DNA from: Bacillus sp. sid0103
Lineage (GTDB): Bacteria > Bacillota > Bacilli > Bacillales_B > DSM-18226
Length of the DNA stretch: 64,000 nucleotides
NCBI RefSeq assembly: GCF_019219025.1
Contig: NZ_JAHUWN010000002.1
Location: 124,001 to 188,000, forward strand
Direction of reading: 5' to 3'
Positions 25,815 through 34,768 of the stretch are shown piece after piece (within the stretch, counting starts at the first letter, position 1; each line of letters opens with the position of its first letter). The notes under the pieces were generated by a model. That model saw only the letters and a list, made by a program, of their open reading frames with translations. It did not search any database and had not been told where the DNA came from. The translations under genes and the position numbers were made by a program.

Positions 25815-25839
25815 TGTTTTATTAGTAAAACATTGTTTT
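25815..25839 (+). promoter_or_regulatory. Cluster operator E (25-bp site)
   Basis: TGTTTTATTAGTAAAACA then TTGTTTT, just upstream of the hydrolase-iclR unit. It is a single site, with no inverted partner seen within 150 bp. Confidence 0.7.
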
Positions 25840-25917
25840 ATTATTTCTATATTAAAACAACTAGAAAATAAGTCAACTGAATTTTCAGACGTTACTGGAA
25901 TCTTTATAAATGATTAC

Positions 25918-25957
25918 AAAAAAACAGAAGGGCTCCTTAGAGTTCTCCTGCTTTTTT
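25918..25957. terminator. Probable terminator between hupE-like gene and hydrolase promoter
   Basis: CAGAAGGGCTC and GAGTTCTCCTG form an imperfect stem flanked by A-rich and T-rich runs on either side. It can work in both directions. Confidence 0.5.
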
Positions 25958-26066
25958 ATTATTTATCTCTCTACGATTTTCCGTATAATTCAAGATGTTA
26001 AAACTCAGTGATATCAGTCAAAAAAAGGATGGATCGTGGTCACCTCTTGTTTATATGCCTTCCCAT

Positions 26067-27122
26067 TTAAAATGCTCTCTGAATAAACCATACCAGACCA
26101 AATGCTAAAATGGCTGCTGAGGTACCAGGAATAACCCATTTTATTGGTTTTAAGGTTAATTTTTTTATCCATAAAATAATCGGAAATGCTAGGGAGACGA
26201 TTAATAGTTGACCTATTTCAATTCCTATATTAAAGGATACAAGGGATGCAGCCATATGATTTGTGTCTAATCTCATTTCAGATAGGATTCCTGCAAAACC
26301 GAAGCCGTGAATTAATCCAAAACCAAATGCAAGCCACGGGCGGTGTTTGGATTCCTGGTTAAATATATTAATAAGTGCTACATAAATAATGCTTAAAGCA
26401 ATAGCGGACTCTACAAATCTACTTGGTAGATGAGCAATATCGAAAGTTGCCAGAGCCAATGTGATACTATGTGCAATAGTAAAAGCTGTTACTAAGGATA
26501 GAATGTGACGGATTGTTTTTGCCCCAAAAAGTAAACTAATGACAAATAGAATATGATCATAACCTGTAAAAATATGTTTTAAGCCAAGGACAAAAAACTG
26601 TTTCGCATTCTGCAAGAAACTTATTTCTCCAATCTCTATCTCTCTCGATTCAAATGTAAGAATCTTTTCTTGTTGTTTCCCATCCATTTTTATCGTCGCA
26701 AAATTGGCATGGCTTGGATCGGAATCATCCATAAACATATTATACTCGACCATTAGTTTTTCTGGTTTATGCTTAATGTTATAAGCCAAATTAATGACCG
26801 CAAACGGACGCTCCTTTATCATCTCTATATCCGTTTTTACCACGCTGCCTTCAATCAGTTCGCTGTCAGCGAAAAGTTTGATATGGGAATTAATATATCG
26901 CTGCACAACTTTGTGGTCTATTAACTCCTTTTGATCGGTTTCCTTATTCAGTGCATGCCCTAGTTCCTCCAAATCGAGCTTCAACTCGTAATCCAATGAT
27001 TTCTCTTTGACTTCAATATTGGAAAAACCTTCACTATTATTGGTATGAGCAGATGCAGAGATTGGAATGAAAGAACTTATTAAAAGAACGATGAGCAAAA
27101 TTGGGAACAAAAACTTTTTCAT
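26067..27122 (-). CDS. HupE/UreJ-like membrane protein with exported N-terminal domain
   Basis: This protein has a signal peptide (MKKFLFPILLIVLLISSF, ending ISASAH), an extracytoplasmic domain of ~150 residues, and then a HupE/UreJ_2-type membrane part with GLKHIFTGYDHILFVISLLFG, TIAHSITLALA and FGLIHGFGFAG. The His residues in YDHILF, AHSITL and IHGFGF are typical and may guide Ni or Co. I chose the ATG at 27122 because it creates a clean signal peptide; the longer frame begins in the preceding terminator. Upstream lies a secreted PHP protein. A role in metal uptake is family knowledge only; the N-terminal domain is unassigned. Confidence 0.8.
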   Translation of the reverse strand: MKKFLFPILLIVLLISSFIPISASAHTNNSEGFSNIEVKEKSLDYELKLDLEELGHALNKETDQKELIDHKVVQRYINSHIKLFADSELIEGSVVKTDIEMIKERPFAVINLAYNIKHKPEKLMVEYNMFMDDSDPSHANFATIKMDGKQQEKILTFESREIEIGEISFLQNAKQFFVLGLKHIFTGYDHILFVISLLFGAKTIRHILSLVTAFTIAHSITLALATFDIAHLPSRFVESAIALSIIYVALINIFNQESKHRPWLAFGFGLIHGFGFAGILSEMRLDTNHMAASLVSFNIGIEIGQLLIVSLAFPIILWIKKLTLKPIKWVIPGTSAAILAFGLVWFIQRAF

Positions 27123-27181
27123 TATATTCACGTCCATTTCTTTGTTATTTTCCATGATGTCTAACCCAAGATAATAGGAAA

Positions 27182-27207
27182 GACGAGGAGTTTTTATGCC
27201 CCTCGTC
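27182..27207 (-). terminator. Terminator after the PHP gene
   Basis: GACGAGGGGCATA and AACTCCTCGTC form a stem, followed by TTTCC. It lies between the PHP stop and the HupE-like start and may let some transcription through. Confidence 0.65.
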
Positions 27208-27227
27208 ATTTTTCTGTTTTTTCCCAC

Positions 27228-28763
27228 TTATTTACTAGCATTGATGAAAATTGGGTTTGAATAGAACCAAAGATCAGTCCATGGGTTCTCACCTTTAGGG
27301 TCTGCTGCTGGTTCTAATTGGTCTGTGTTCGTACCACGTAAGCGAATATAGCTATCTTTATCCACATCTTTTAACGTATAGGAAATCGTGATATATTCAC
27401 CGTCTTGTTTCCAGTCACCCTCCGTGAAACGCTTCACGACTTTTGTGGTAGGGTTTGCAGCAGTTGAACGGTCTTCCACTTTTCCATTTACCTCTCCCAT
27501 AATTAAGTCTACACGTTTTACATTTGGCTTATCTCCATGAGAGTTGGCAGCATTTGGATCTTTCAAGCGAATTGTTACGGTTACATCGCTTGATTTCTTC
27601 CCTGGAAGAGTTAGAGTTTCACCAAATGATGCTGTATTTCCTTTCGCGTTAGCATGCATCGGAGTATTGCCTACAGCTTGTGCTTTCGCATCAAGTTCTG
27701 AAATTAAGTCCCCAGTTGTAACGAATACATGACCATTACGAAGGTTTTCCATGATATCTTTGTAGTTCTTCTCTGATTTTACGTACGTTTTCGAATATTC
27801 ACCTGGCCAGAAGTCGCTGCCACCATCACGCCAGTTTACGTGCGAGTCAGAAGTAGAGGTAATCCACCAGTGTCTTCCTTCTCCTAGCATCGAATCCCAT
27901 AAACCGCCAACTTTAGCTGTCATTTGATCAAACCCGCCCATTGTCGGATAATTACCGTATCCACCACGCGTTCCTTTAGGATCAAGAGAACCATCTGGAT
28001 TGATAGCACCAGCTTGATGGCCTGGAGCACCTTCCATTCCCACAGAAACATTCGGAGCTGTATCATTCCAATTACGGAATTCTTCTGGTGTATCCTGCCC
28101 CCACTTTGCATCCTCGCTTGCAGAACGAGAAGGATGGTTGGCAAAAAGAACGGGCTGCTCTTCTAATTGTTTCATATAGTTAAGAGCTGCTATCATATTG
28201 GACTCATTATCACGACTGCCATCATTCGGATGAGGCTCACGCTTATTGAACTTGGTTTCAATGTCATAAAGAGTTTGCGATTCATTATTACCATTTGGAA
28301 TGATTAAGGAACTGTGGTCAGCAGCAGGTGTATCGAATTCCATTCCGTAGAACTGTAGAACTTCAGGAACTGCTTGACGTGATTTCAACAACTCAGGGTA
28401 TGCTTGTTCTAAATTCACTTTAGAATGGTTGGGACCGCCGTGATCCGTTGTAACCATCCAATCGAGTCCGTACTTCCTGGCATTTTCCGCATTTTTTTGT
28501 GTTGGATAAATGGCATCTCCGCCTCGAATTGCCGTTGGAGGGTTTGTTGAATTATCCCAGCCAACACTCCATTCGCTATGTATATGATGATCACCGGCAA
28601 GCCATGTAGCATCTTTCTTTTTCATTTCTTCATTTGAGAAGGCTTGCGCTTCTGCCTTTTGATTCCCTCCCTGATTAAATATGGTTTGGGTTGTAAAAGC
28701 AGTCGTTGCAAGAACAGTGGTTGCGATTAAAGGAATCGCCTTCTTTTTAAAACGAGATTTCAT
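27228..28763 (-). CDS. Secreted PHP-domain metal-dependent phosphoesterase-like protein
   Basis: This 511-residue protein starts with an exported leader (MKSRFKKKAIPLIATTVLAT, cleavage near residue 40). The PHP motif follows: LAGDHHIHSEWS (metal His-x-His), TTDHGGPNHS (Asp-His) and later FANHPSR and STSDSHVNW. These residues form the trinuclear metal site of PHP phosphoesterases. The C-terminal ~120 residues look like a beta-rich domain (DVTVTIRLKDPN, YITISYTLKDV). GAAGGGGG precedes the ATG. It could release phosphate outside the cell; the substrate is unknown. It is probably cotranscribed with the HupE-like gene downstream. Confidence 0.85.
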   Translation of the reverse strand: MKSRFKKKAIPLIATTVLATTAFTTQTIFNQGGNQKAEAQAFSNEEMKKKDATWLAGDHHIHSEWSVGWDNSTNPPTAIRGGDAIYPTQKNAENARKYGLDWMVTTDHGGPNHSKVNLEQAYPELLKSRQAVPEVLQFYGMEFDTPAADHSSLIIPNGNNESQTLYDIETKFNKREPHPNDGSRDNESNMIAALNYMKQLEEQPVLFANHPSRSASEDAKWGQDTPEEFRNWNDTAPNVSVGMEGAPGHQAGAINPDGSLDPKGTRGGYGNYPTMGGFDQMTAKVGGLWDSMLGEGRHWWITSTSDSHVNWRDGGSDFWPGEYSKTYVKSEKNYKDIMENLRNGHVFVTTGDLISELDAKAQAVGNTPMHANAKGNTASFGETLTLPGKKSSDVTVTIRLKDPNAANSHGDKPNVKRVDLIMGEVNGKVEDRSTAANPTTKVVKRFTEGDWKQDGEYITISYTLKDVDKDSYIRLRGTNTDQLEPAADPKGENPWTDLWFYSNPIFINASK

Positions 28764-29023
28764 GTTTACTTTCCCCCTTCAATATTATTCAACAGTTATA
28801 ATAGTAATGTAGTATTGTTAGAGAAGGATGAATGTACAGTGAATTTAATGTAAATTTTGAATTATTTAAAAGTGAGTATATTTGTATCTGTCCTCTTTTT
28901 TGATCAAAGTAATCATACAATAGTATTTCCATAATTAAGTGCCACATGTACTCCATCTGCATCTAGATAATGACACATCAATTAAATTATTCAATAGATC
29001 TTCTAGGATTTACTTTTCTCCTT

Positions 29024-29778
29024 TTATTGATGCGAAGGGAATAATCGTAAGAAATAATGAATCCCACTCATACCCAAAAGAACGATTAAAGCTACTTTTC
29101 CTTTCGGTAGATTTTTCGATTTCTTCCACAGCAGTTCATAAAGTGTAACGTAACCCATTGTTCCAATTGTCATGCCCATCATGACAGTGTTCCATTTTAT
29201 TGAATCCAATCTCATATTCAGTCCCATAAATATATTCATTCCAATCGCAATCGATAGTATTGAGCAAAAAATGGTAAATAATTTATTCTTCATTTTTGTA
29301 ATTGGTATTAATGACATAAGAATCATGCCTTCGGGGATATGATGGAGAATAAAAGCAGCCAAAAGTCCATAGTTTATCAGTTGACCCTGTTGGAGGCTAA
29401 TTCCAAAGGTGACCCCCGTAGGAATACTGTGAATGATTAAAGCAATAAATAAAAGATAAAGCGTCTCTTGATCTCCTTGATGAAGTTGAGACTTTTTATG
29501 CAAGAAAACTTCCATTGTTATCATAATAAAAATACCGATTGAAATTCCCGTAAGAATACGATTGTGTGAAAATGGCTAAATACTTCAGGAAGTAATTCCA
29601 ACGAAAAAATGCCTGTTAATAATCCTCCGCAAAGGATTTGTAAATATAAAGAGTTCTTATTAAAAAAATGAATCATAAGTCGAATGGAGGATCCACCCAA
29701 AAACATAGCCCCAAAAATAAGTAAAGTTACCAAACTGCTTAACTTTATTTCTTCAATTATAAGATCCTCCCTATACAA
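29024..29778 (-). pseudogene. ZIP-family metal transporter, frameshifted
   Basis: Two frames together make one ZIP transporter. The first (29521-29778) covers helices 1-2 (LIFGAMFLGGSSIRL, GGLLTGIFSLELLPEVFSH) and stops early. The second picks up with NRILTGISIGIFIMI and continues through IALIIHSIPTGVTFGISL and FILHHIPEGMILMSL, the HSxP and HHxPEG metal helices, to 29024. Adding one base in the A4 run at 29569-29572 restores a single frame. In addition, the ribosome binding site AGGGAGG is followed by ATA/ATT rather than ATG. Both defects suggest a dead gene; a sequencing error could explain only the first. An intact relative lies at 35.8 kb. Confidence 0.82.
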
Positions 29779-29798
29779 ACCGTTTTTGCTTAAAAATT

Positions 29799-29982
29799 GG
29801 CTCTGTTAAACTTGCCTGTTGATTTCCGCTCCAGGCGCTTCGCTTTCCGCGGGCGGTCCGGGGAGCCTCCTCGTCGCTGCGCTCCTGCGGGGTCTCCCCT
29901 GCCCCGTCCTCCCGCAGGAGTCTTCGCGCCTGGAACGTAGATCAACAGGGTGCCAAAATCAACAATAAGCTTTAATATAGCT
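29799..29982. mobile_element. MITE-like 184-bp element, copy 1
   Basis: The element begins GGCTCTGTTAAAC and ends TTTAATATAGCT (imperfect terminal inverted repeat). It is flanked by the 8-bp duplication TAAAAATT at 29791-29798 and 29983-29990. The inside is GC-rich and palindromic (CTTTCCGCGGGCGG, GGGGTCTCCCCTGCCCCG). It carries no gene. Length equals copy 2 at 52211. Confidence 0.88.
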
Positions 29983-30145
29983 TAAAAATTATTCATACTA
30001 ACATATGCCATTTAGCAGTATATTAGGCTTAGAAGCAAAATTTGATTGGGACAATCTTCTGATTTGTATCGATGATACTTGATAAACCATACCTTATTCT
30101 AAAGAATATATGAATTTGTGCATTCAAAATCCTCCTCACAACGAT

Positions 30146-30182
30146 AAAAAACAGCAATTCCCTAGTGGAAATCGCTGTTTTT
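30146..30182. terminator. Terminator after the CopD gene
   Basis: AAAAACAGC pairs with GCTGTTTTT, with ATTCC/GGAAAT extending the stem. It is symmetrical and lies 64 bp past the CopD stop. The bases 29991-30145 hold nothing recognisable. Confidence 0.8.
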
Positions 30183-30245
30183 GTCTTAGTAGTTATATCG
30201 TACGTCAGCCGCTTTATGGTTTTTGTTCTATTGTCTGGAAACCTC

Positions 30246-31322
30246 TTATATTGCTAAGGACAGCATTAATCCAATATACAATGCTGCGATAAAACAAACG
30301 CCAAAAACGACTCCGATAACAGGCTTTACCCTTTTAAAACTGATTAAAATTAGTATCAAAAATAGTATAGAAACACTGAGTAGTAAGATGGATTGGAAGG
30401 AAGGTAATAAGTGAACAGATACGGTTGTAAGAATATCTTTCCCTAGTAACGACTCCACCCATTTCGATGCTCCCTCCGACTTTACAGTAAATTCAACCTC
30501 ATGTGGTGGCGATAACGTTCCCATCACAGCAGTCAAATAAAAAATGATAAATAAAATAATACTTTCTCCTCTTATCCATGGTCTAGGATTGAAGGAAGGA
30601 AGTTTTAACGATTTTCTGGTAAGCACTCCATTAATAAAAGCAAATACCAAAACAGGGATAATACTAATATGCTTTAAAAGAAGCATTTGTCCGTATGGCA
30701 AGACCCAGGCTTTTACATAGTCCTTTGGTTCAACAATAAATAACATCAGATAGATACCACTAAGGATGATGGTTATTAAACACAAAACAGCAAATGGAGT
30801 AAACCACTTTAAAAATTCAGACCAATTTGACTGTTCCTTTGAAAACCAGGCCACATGAATCAGAATTCCTGTCCATAATGTTACGATAAAAAAATGAATG
30901 CTATGAAACCATAAACCCGCCCAAAATGACAATGATGCAACATGACTTGAGTAACCGACCGCTAATATCATTAATACAAGCAAAATTGCTTGTACATATT
31001 TTGAAGCATTTAGAATTATGGTAATCCATAAGAATGTGGCCATAAACCCTATAAAGAGCCATGCTTTTCCTACTTCAAAGTCTAACAAAACAGATTTTGT
31101 TGCTAGAGCAAGACCTACACCACCCTGAAAATAGGAAATAGTTTGAACAATGGGTCCTAACGAAAATATAATGATTCCAAGTGTAGAGAGAAGTAAAACG
31201 GGTTTACCAATAACAATTTTAGGCTTATTCCTTTGAGGAACAAATTGTAAGGCGACATGTCCTATTAGGATAGAATAGAGAAGGTAATTTCCAAACTCAG
31301 CAAAAGGAATTACGAATCCCAT
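30246..31322 (-). CDS. CopD-domain copper transport membrane protein
   Basis: This 358-residue protein has 8-9 transmembrane helices and belongs to the CopD/YcnJ/PcoD family. Characteristic segments are SHVASLSFWAGLWFHSIHFFIVTLWTGILIHVAW (His-rich helices, around residues 125-158) and LLLKHISIIPVLVFAFINGVLTR. CopC and CopD together move copper into the cytoplasm, or across the membrane, for cuproproteins. It starts 2 bp after the CopC gene stop. The multicopper oxidase at 34.8 kb could be a client (inference). Confidence 0.88.
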   Translation of the reverse strand: MGFVIPFAEFGNYLLYSILIGHVALQFVPQRNKPKIVIGKPVLLLSTLGIIIFSLGPIVQTISYFQGGVGLALATKSVLLDFEVGKAWLFIGFMATFLWITIILNASKYVQAILLVLMILAVGYSSHVASLSFWAGLWFHSIHFFIVTLWTGILIHVAWFSKEQSNWSEFLKWFTPFAVLCLITIILSGIYLMLFIVEPKDYVKAWVLPYGQMLLLKHISIIPVLVFAFINGVLTRKSLKLPSFNPRPWIRGESIILFIIFYLTAVMGTLSPPHEVEFTVKSEGASKWVESLLGKDILTTVSVHLLPSFQSILLLSVSILFLILILISFKRVKPVIGVVFGVCFIAALYIGLMLSLAI

Positions 31323-31324
31323 AA

Positions 31325-31864
31325 TTAACGCTTCCTTCTAAACAAGAGGAACAACCCAATAACTAAAATTACAACAATTGCCACAGTAATAATAGTCTTC
31401 ATATTTGTTGAGGAATCTTCCGCTTGCTTATTGGTTTGAACCTGTTTTGCGTTTTCTTTTTTAGTTTCTTCTTTTTTTACTGGCTCTTTCGTTTCTGTCT
31501 TTTGGTCCAACTTTACTTCTTTTTGTACAGTAAAAGGGATTTCACCTTTTAAGGTATGTCCATCTTCTCCAGCTATATTCCATTTGATCGTATATGAACC
31601 ATTTTCAAGAGGTGTTGATAATGTACCCACTAGTTGATTAGCTTTTGGAGTAACACTAACTAAAGGTTTTTCCTGCCCATCTTTTACTAATTTCATAGTG
31701 CTTAAGGATTCAATCTTACCTTCATATGTAATGACTATTTCTTTTAGGTCCTCTTTAACCACCTGATTCGCTGCAGGATTGGACGAAGTTATTTCCGTAT
31801 GTGCACTTGCGATTGTAGGAATCATCACCAACATGCTAATTAGTAATAAAAGTAATTTTTTCAT
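31325..31864 (-). CDS. CopC-domain copper-binding protein, membrane-anchored
   Basis: This protein has a signal peptide (MKKLLLLLISMLVMIPTIAS, then AHTEI), so the mature N-terminus begins with the Cu(II)-binding Ala-His of CopC. The CopC beta domain follows (SSNPAANQVVKEDLKEIVITYEG to TLKGEIPFTV), including DGHTLKG with the second copper His. Then comes a Lys/Glu/Thr-rich linker and a C-terminal helix with positive tail (VVILVIGLFLLFRRKR), anchoring it to the outside of the membrane. 179 aa. It forms an operon with copD. Confidence 0.9.
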   Translation of the reverse strand: MKKLLLLLISMLVMIPTIASAHTEITSSNPAANQVVKEDLKEIVITYEGKIESLSTMKLVKDGQEKPLVSVTPKANQLVGTLSTPLENGSYTIKWNIAGEDGHTLKGEIPFTVQKEVKLDQKTETKEPVKKEETKKENAKQVQTNKQAEDSSTNMKTIITVAIVVILVIGLFLLFRRKR

Positions 31865-32054
31865 TTTGAATGTCCTTTCTTGGTAACCATTATTTTTCTA
31901 TACATTCCATTCAGCACAACATTTTCATCTTGAATCAAAACGCTTTGGTTTTCTACTACTTTGTACATATTATAAAAATTGAATCCTATATCGGTACCGA
32001 GTTAATTTAATAATGAGTCGATTCCAACCATTATTCACGTTTGTCCTCTCCCAC

Positions 32055-32080
32055 TAAAAGGCTCCCCATTATGGGAAGCC
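32055..32080 (-). terminator. Terminator after cadA
   Basis: GGGCTTCCCA pairs with TGGGGAGCC around TAA, followed by TTTTAG on the minus strand. Confidence 0.75.
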
Positions 32081-32085
32081 CACTA

Positions 32086-34221
32086 TTATTTGTCTCTAAC
32101 TCGGAGAAGTCGTAAACCATTAAGCGTCACGATAAGTGTGGCTCCCATGTCCGCAAATATCGCAATCCATAGGGTTAACCAACCTGGAATCACCAATAAA
32201 AGTGCTAAAAGTTTAATTCCTAATGAAAAAGTGATGTTTTGCTTAATGATAAATAAAGCTTTTCTACTTAGTTTCAACGTAAATGGCAGTTTACCTAAAT
32301 CATCACCCATTAAAGCAATATCCGCAGTTTCAAGAGCCGTATCCGTTCCAGCTCCTCCCATGGCAATACCGATAGTCGATGCTGCAAGAGCAGGTGCATC
32401 ATTCACACCGTCCCCAACCATGGCCACACGGTCGTATTTATTTCTTAATTCTTTAATAAAAGTAAGTTTATCTTGAGGTAAAAGGTCAGCCTGAATATCA
32501 GAAACTCCTACCTGTTGGCCAATTGCATTTGCAGTCCCTTTATTATCGCCCGTTAACATGATGGTTTTTTGAATACCTAATGAGTGAAGTTTTTGGATAA
32601 CTAATTTGCTGTTCCCTCTCACTTTGTCAGCAACTGCAAGTATGGCTAATATTTCTGATTCATTACCAGCTACCATGACTGTTTTCCCTTTATTTTGTAG
32701 ATCAGTTATAGTCGCTTTTAGGTTCGATGGAATTCCATTTGTTAAGATCTCATCGAATAAATTAGGACTACCCACATAATACATTTCTTCTTTGACTATA
32801 CCTTTGATACCTTTACCTGTAATTGAAGAGAAGTCCTCAATAGCAAGATCTTGATAAGGTAAATTTTCTTGTTCAGCCTTTTTCATGATCGCTGAAGCTA
32901 GGGGATGTTGAGAACCTTTTTCTAATGCAGCAATAATGGAAAAAAGTTCATTCGGATTTGTATTCTCTTGAGGAAGATAATCCGTTACAACGGGAATTCC
33001 TTCTGTTAAAGTCCCTGTCTTATCAAAGGCGATGGCTTTAATGGCTCCCATTTCCTCTAAATGAATTCCCCCCTTAATCAATACTCCATTTCGAGCAGCA
33101 TTCCCAATTGCTGTCACTATCGAAACAGGAGTGGAAATGACAAGTGCACAAGGACATCCCACTACTAATACAGCTAGACCTTGATAAATCCATTTACTCC
33201 AATCCCCATCAAATAAAAGTGGCGGGAGTACGGCTACTAACAGCGAGATCAACATGATGACAGGCGTATAATACTTCGCAAAGCGATCAACAAATGCTTG
33301 AGACGGGGCCCTTTCCGCTTGAGCTTCTTCTACAAGATGAATGATTTTTGCAATGGTGGTGTCGTCCACATGTTTGGTAACCTTCACTTCAAGAAGTCCT
33401 TCTTCGTTAAGAGTTCCAGCGAATACTTCATCATCAACAGTTTTGGAAACTGGAACAGATTCCCCTGTAATCGCAGCTTGATTTACAGACGATAGTCCTT
33501 TTTCCACCGTTCCATCCATGGCGATTTTCTGTCCAGGTTTTACGATTAATATATCGCCAATTCGAATATCGTCCACTTCTACTGTAAACTCTTTATTCCC
33601 CCTACGAATTAAGGCCTCTTTTGGGGCAATATCCATTAAGGAACGAATGGATTGTCTCGCTTTATCCATTGAATACGACTCTAGAACCTCACTAATGGCG
33701 AACAGGATGACAACCGTTGCACCTTCTCCCCACTCACCGATAATAGCTGCTCCGATTACAGCTATCGTCATTAATGTTCTCATATCAAATTCTAGTTGGA
33801 ATAAATTTTTCAACCCCGTGGAAAAAAGGCGATAACCACCTACTAAGATGGCAGCTCCATAGGCTAGTATCGAAGATATACTTTCTTCACCATTGATTTG
33901 TGCTGAAAGCCATCCAATTAACAAGAAAACAAATGAGGCGATAACCGTTGAATGTTGTTTCAGAAACGGCTCTTTTTTCTCCTCAAATCGTTGTTTTTCA
34001 GGGATAACTTTTATATTTTCAAAAGCTCCTGCTTTCTCTAATTCCTCTATTGTTGTTTCACCATAAACTGTAAGTTTTGACGCACCGAAATTTACACTTG
34101 CATTAGCAACACCATCCAGGTGTTGTACGTTCTTTTCGAACTTAGTGGCACAGCCCGCACAGGTGAATCCCTGTACTCGGTAAACGGTTTTTTCACTTGT
34201 TTTTTCTAAGGAGTTACTCAT
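32086..34221 (-). CDS. cadA: P1B-type heavy-metal ATPase (Cd/Zn/Pb exporter)
   Basis: This ATP-driven pump exports Cd(II), Zn(II) or Pb(II). One N-terminal metal-binding domain carries GFTCAGCA (Cys21, Cys24). The membrane metal site is GCPCALVIS (around residue 356), the phosphorylation site [11 protein letters not shown] (around 400) and the ATP domain HP motif SQHPLASA (around 435). [10 protein letters not shown] completes the set. The C-terminal helix has [15 protein letters not shown], the Asp of CadA-type specificity. 711 aa. The start overlaps cadC by 8 bp, so the two are coupled. Control by CadC at the palindrome 34648-34663 is expected. Confidence 0.95.
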   Translation of the reverse strand: MSNSLEKTSEKTVYRVQGFTCAGCATKFEKNVQHLDGVANASVNFGASKLTVYGETTIEELEKAGAFENIKVIPEKQRFEEKKEPFLKQHSTVIASFVFLLIGWLSAQINGEESISSILAYGAAILVGGYRLFSTGLKNLFQLEFDMRTLMTIAVIGAAIIGEWGEGATVVILFAISEVLESYSMDKARQSIRSLMDIAPKEALIRRGNKEFTVEVDDIRIGDILIVKPGQKIAMDGTVEKGLSSVNQAAITGESVPVSKTVDDEVFAGTLNEEGLLEVKVTKHVDDTTIAKIIHLVEEAQAERAPSQAFVDRFAKYYTPVIMLISLLVAVLPPLLFDGDWSKWIYQGLAVLVVGCPCALVISTPVSIVTAIGNAARNGVLIKGGIHLEEMGAIKAIAFDKTGTLTEGIPVVTDYLPQENTNPNELFSIIAALEKGSQHPLASAIMKKAEQENLPYQDLAIEDFSSITGKGIKGIVKEEMYYVGSPNLFDEILTNGIPSNLKATITDLQNKGKTVMVAGNESEILAILAVADKVRGNSKLVIQKLHSLGIQKTIMLTGDNKGTANAIGQQVGVSDIQADLLPQDKLTFIKELRNKYDRVAMVGDGVNDAPALAASTIGIAMGGAGTDTALETADIALMGDDLGKLPFTLKLSRKALFIIKQNITFSLGIKLLALLLVIPGWLTLWIAIFADMGATLIVTLNGLRLLRVRDK

Positions 34222-34591
34222 GAGTTTTCACCTCCTGTTGATGTGTAAAAGCGATTTGTATCAGTTGCTTAACATGATCATCATCCAGTGAATAAAACAC
34301 TAATTTTCCTTCTTTACGATATTTTGCTAATCCTAAATTCCGAAGAAGCCGCAAATGGTGAGAGGCCGTTGCCGTGGTACATCCAACAATATTTGCTACA
34401 TCACATACGCATAATTCCTCTTCTTCACTTAACGAATAAGCAATTTTTATTCTAGTGTCATCAGATAATGCTTTAAATATTTGTGAAACTGCCCTTGTAT
34501 TTTGTTGGGAAATCGATTCTTTTACCCTTTCTACTTTTTCTTCATCCACGCAGGTTACTTCACATATATCATCGTGCTTCAAAAATCCCAT
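34214..34591 (-). CDS. cadC: CadC-type ArsR/SmtB metal-responsive repressor
   Basis: This 125-residue winged-helix repressor has the CadC metal-site cysteines: Cys in DICEVTC at the N-terminus and the [10 protein letters not shown] box on the alpha-3 helix, plus the DNA helix [17 protein letters not shown]. Cd, Pb or Zn binding releases DNA. The first ATG lies only 1 bp after GGAGGT; a TTG three codons later has better spacing and may be the real start. It is the first gene of the cadCA operon and faces the multicopper oxidase gene across a ~180-bp divergent region. Confidence 0.93.
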   Translation of the reverse strand: MGFLKHDDICEVTCVDEEKVERVKESISQQNTRAVSQIFKALSDDTRIKIAYSLSEEEELCVCDVANIVGCTTATASHHLRLLRNLGLAKYRKEGKLVFYSLDDDHVKQLIQIAFTHQQEVKTHE

Positions 34592-34647
34592 ACCTCCTTA
34601 TTCAAACGCCTATTTGATTATCAGTATATGTAAATACATTTAAATGG

Positions 34648-34663
34648 TCAAATAATTATTTGA
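34648..34663. promoter_or_regulatory. CadC operator
   Basis: TCAAATAATTATTTGA is a perfect 16-bp palindrome of the 7-2-7 type known for cad operators. It lies 57 bp upstream of cadC. Confidence 0.85.
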
Positions 34664-34682
34664 ATGTTTTTCAAATTCTGTA

Positions 34683-34742
34683 TTGACAAGAAGAATGTCC
34701 ATAACATAAAGTATTGACAAGGACAATAAAGTTGCATTAGGG
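34683..34742 (+). promoter_or_regulatory. Possible promoter of the multicopper oxidase operon
   Basis: TTGACA at 34683 is followed after 16 bp by CATAAA. A second TTGACA stands at 34714. GACAAG-type direct repeats (TTGACAAGAAG, TTGACAAGGAC) suggest a regulator site. This is a weak call from pattern alone. Confidence 0.35.
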
Positions 34743-34768
34743 AAACTTTTTTAGAGGGAGGTAAAAGC

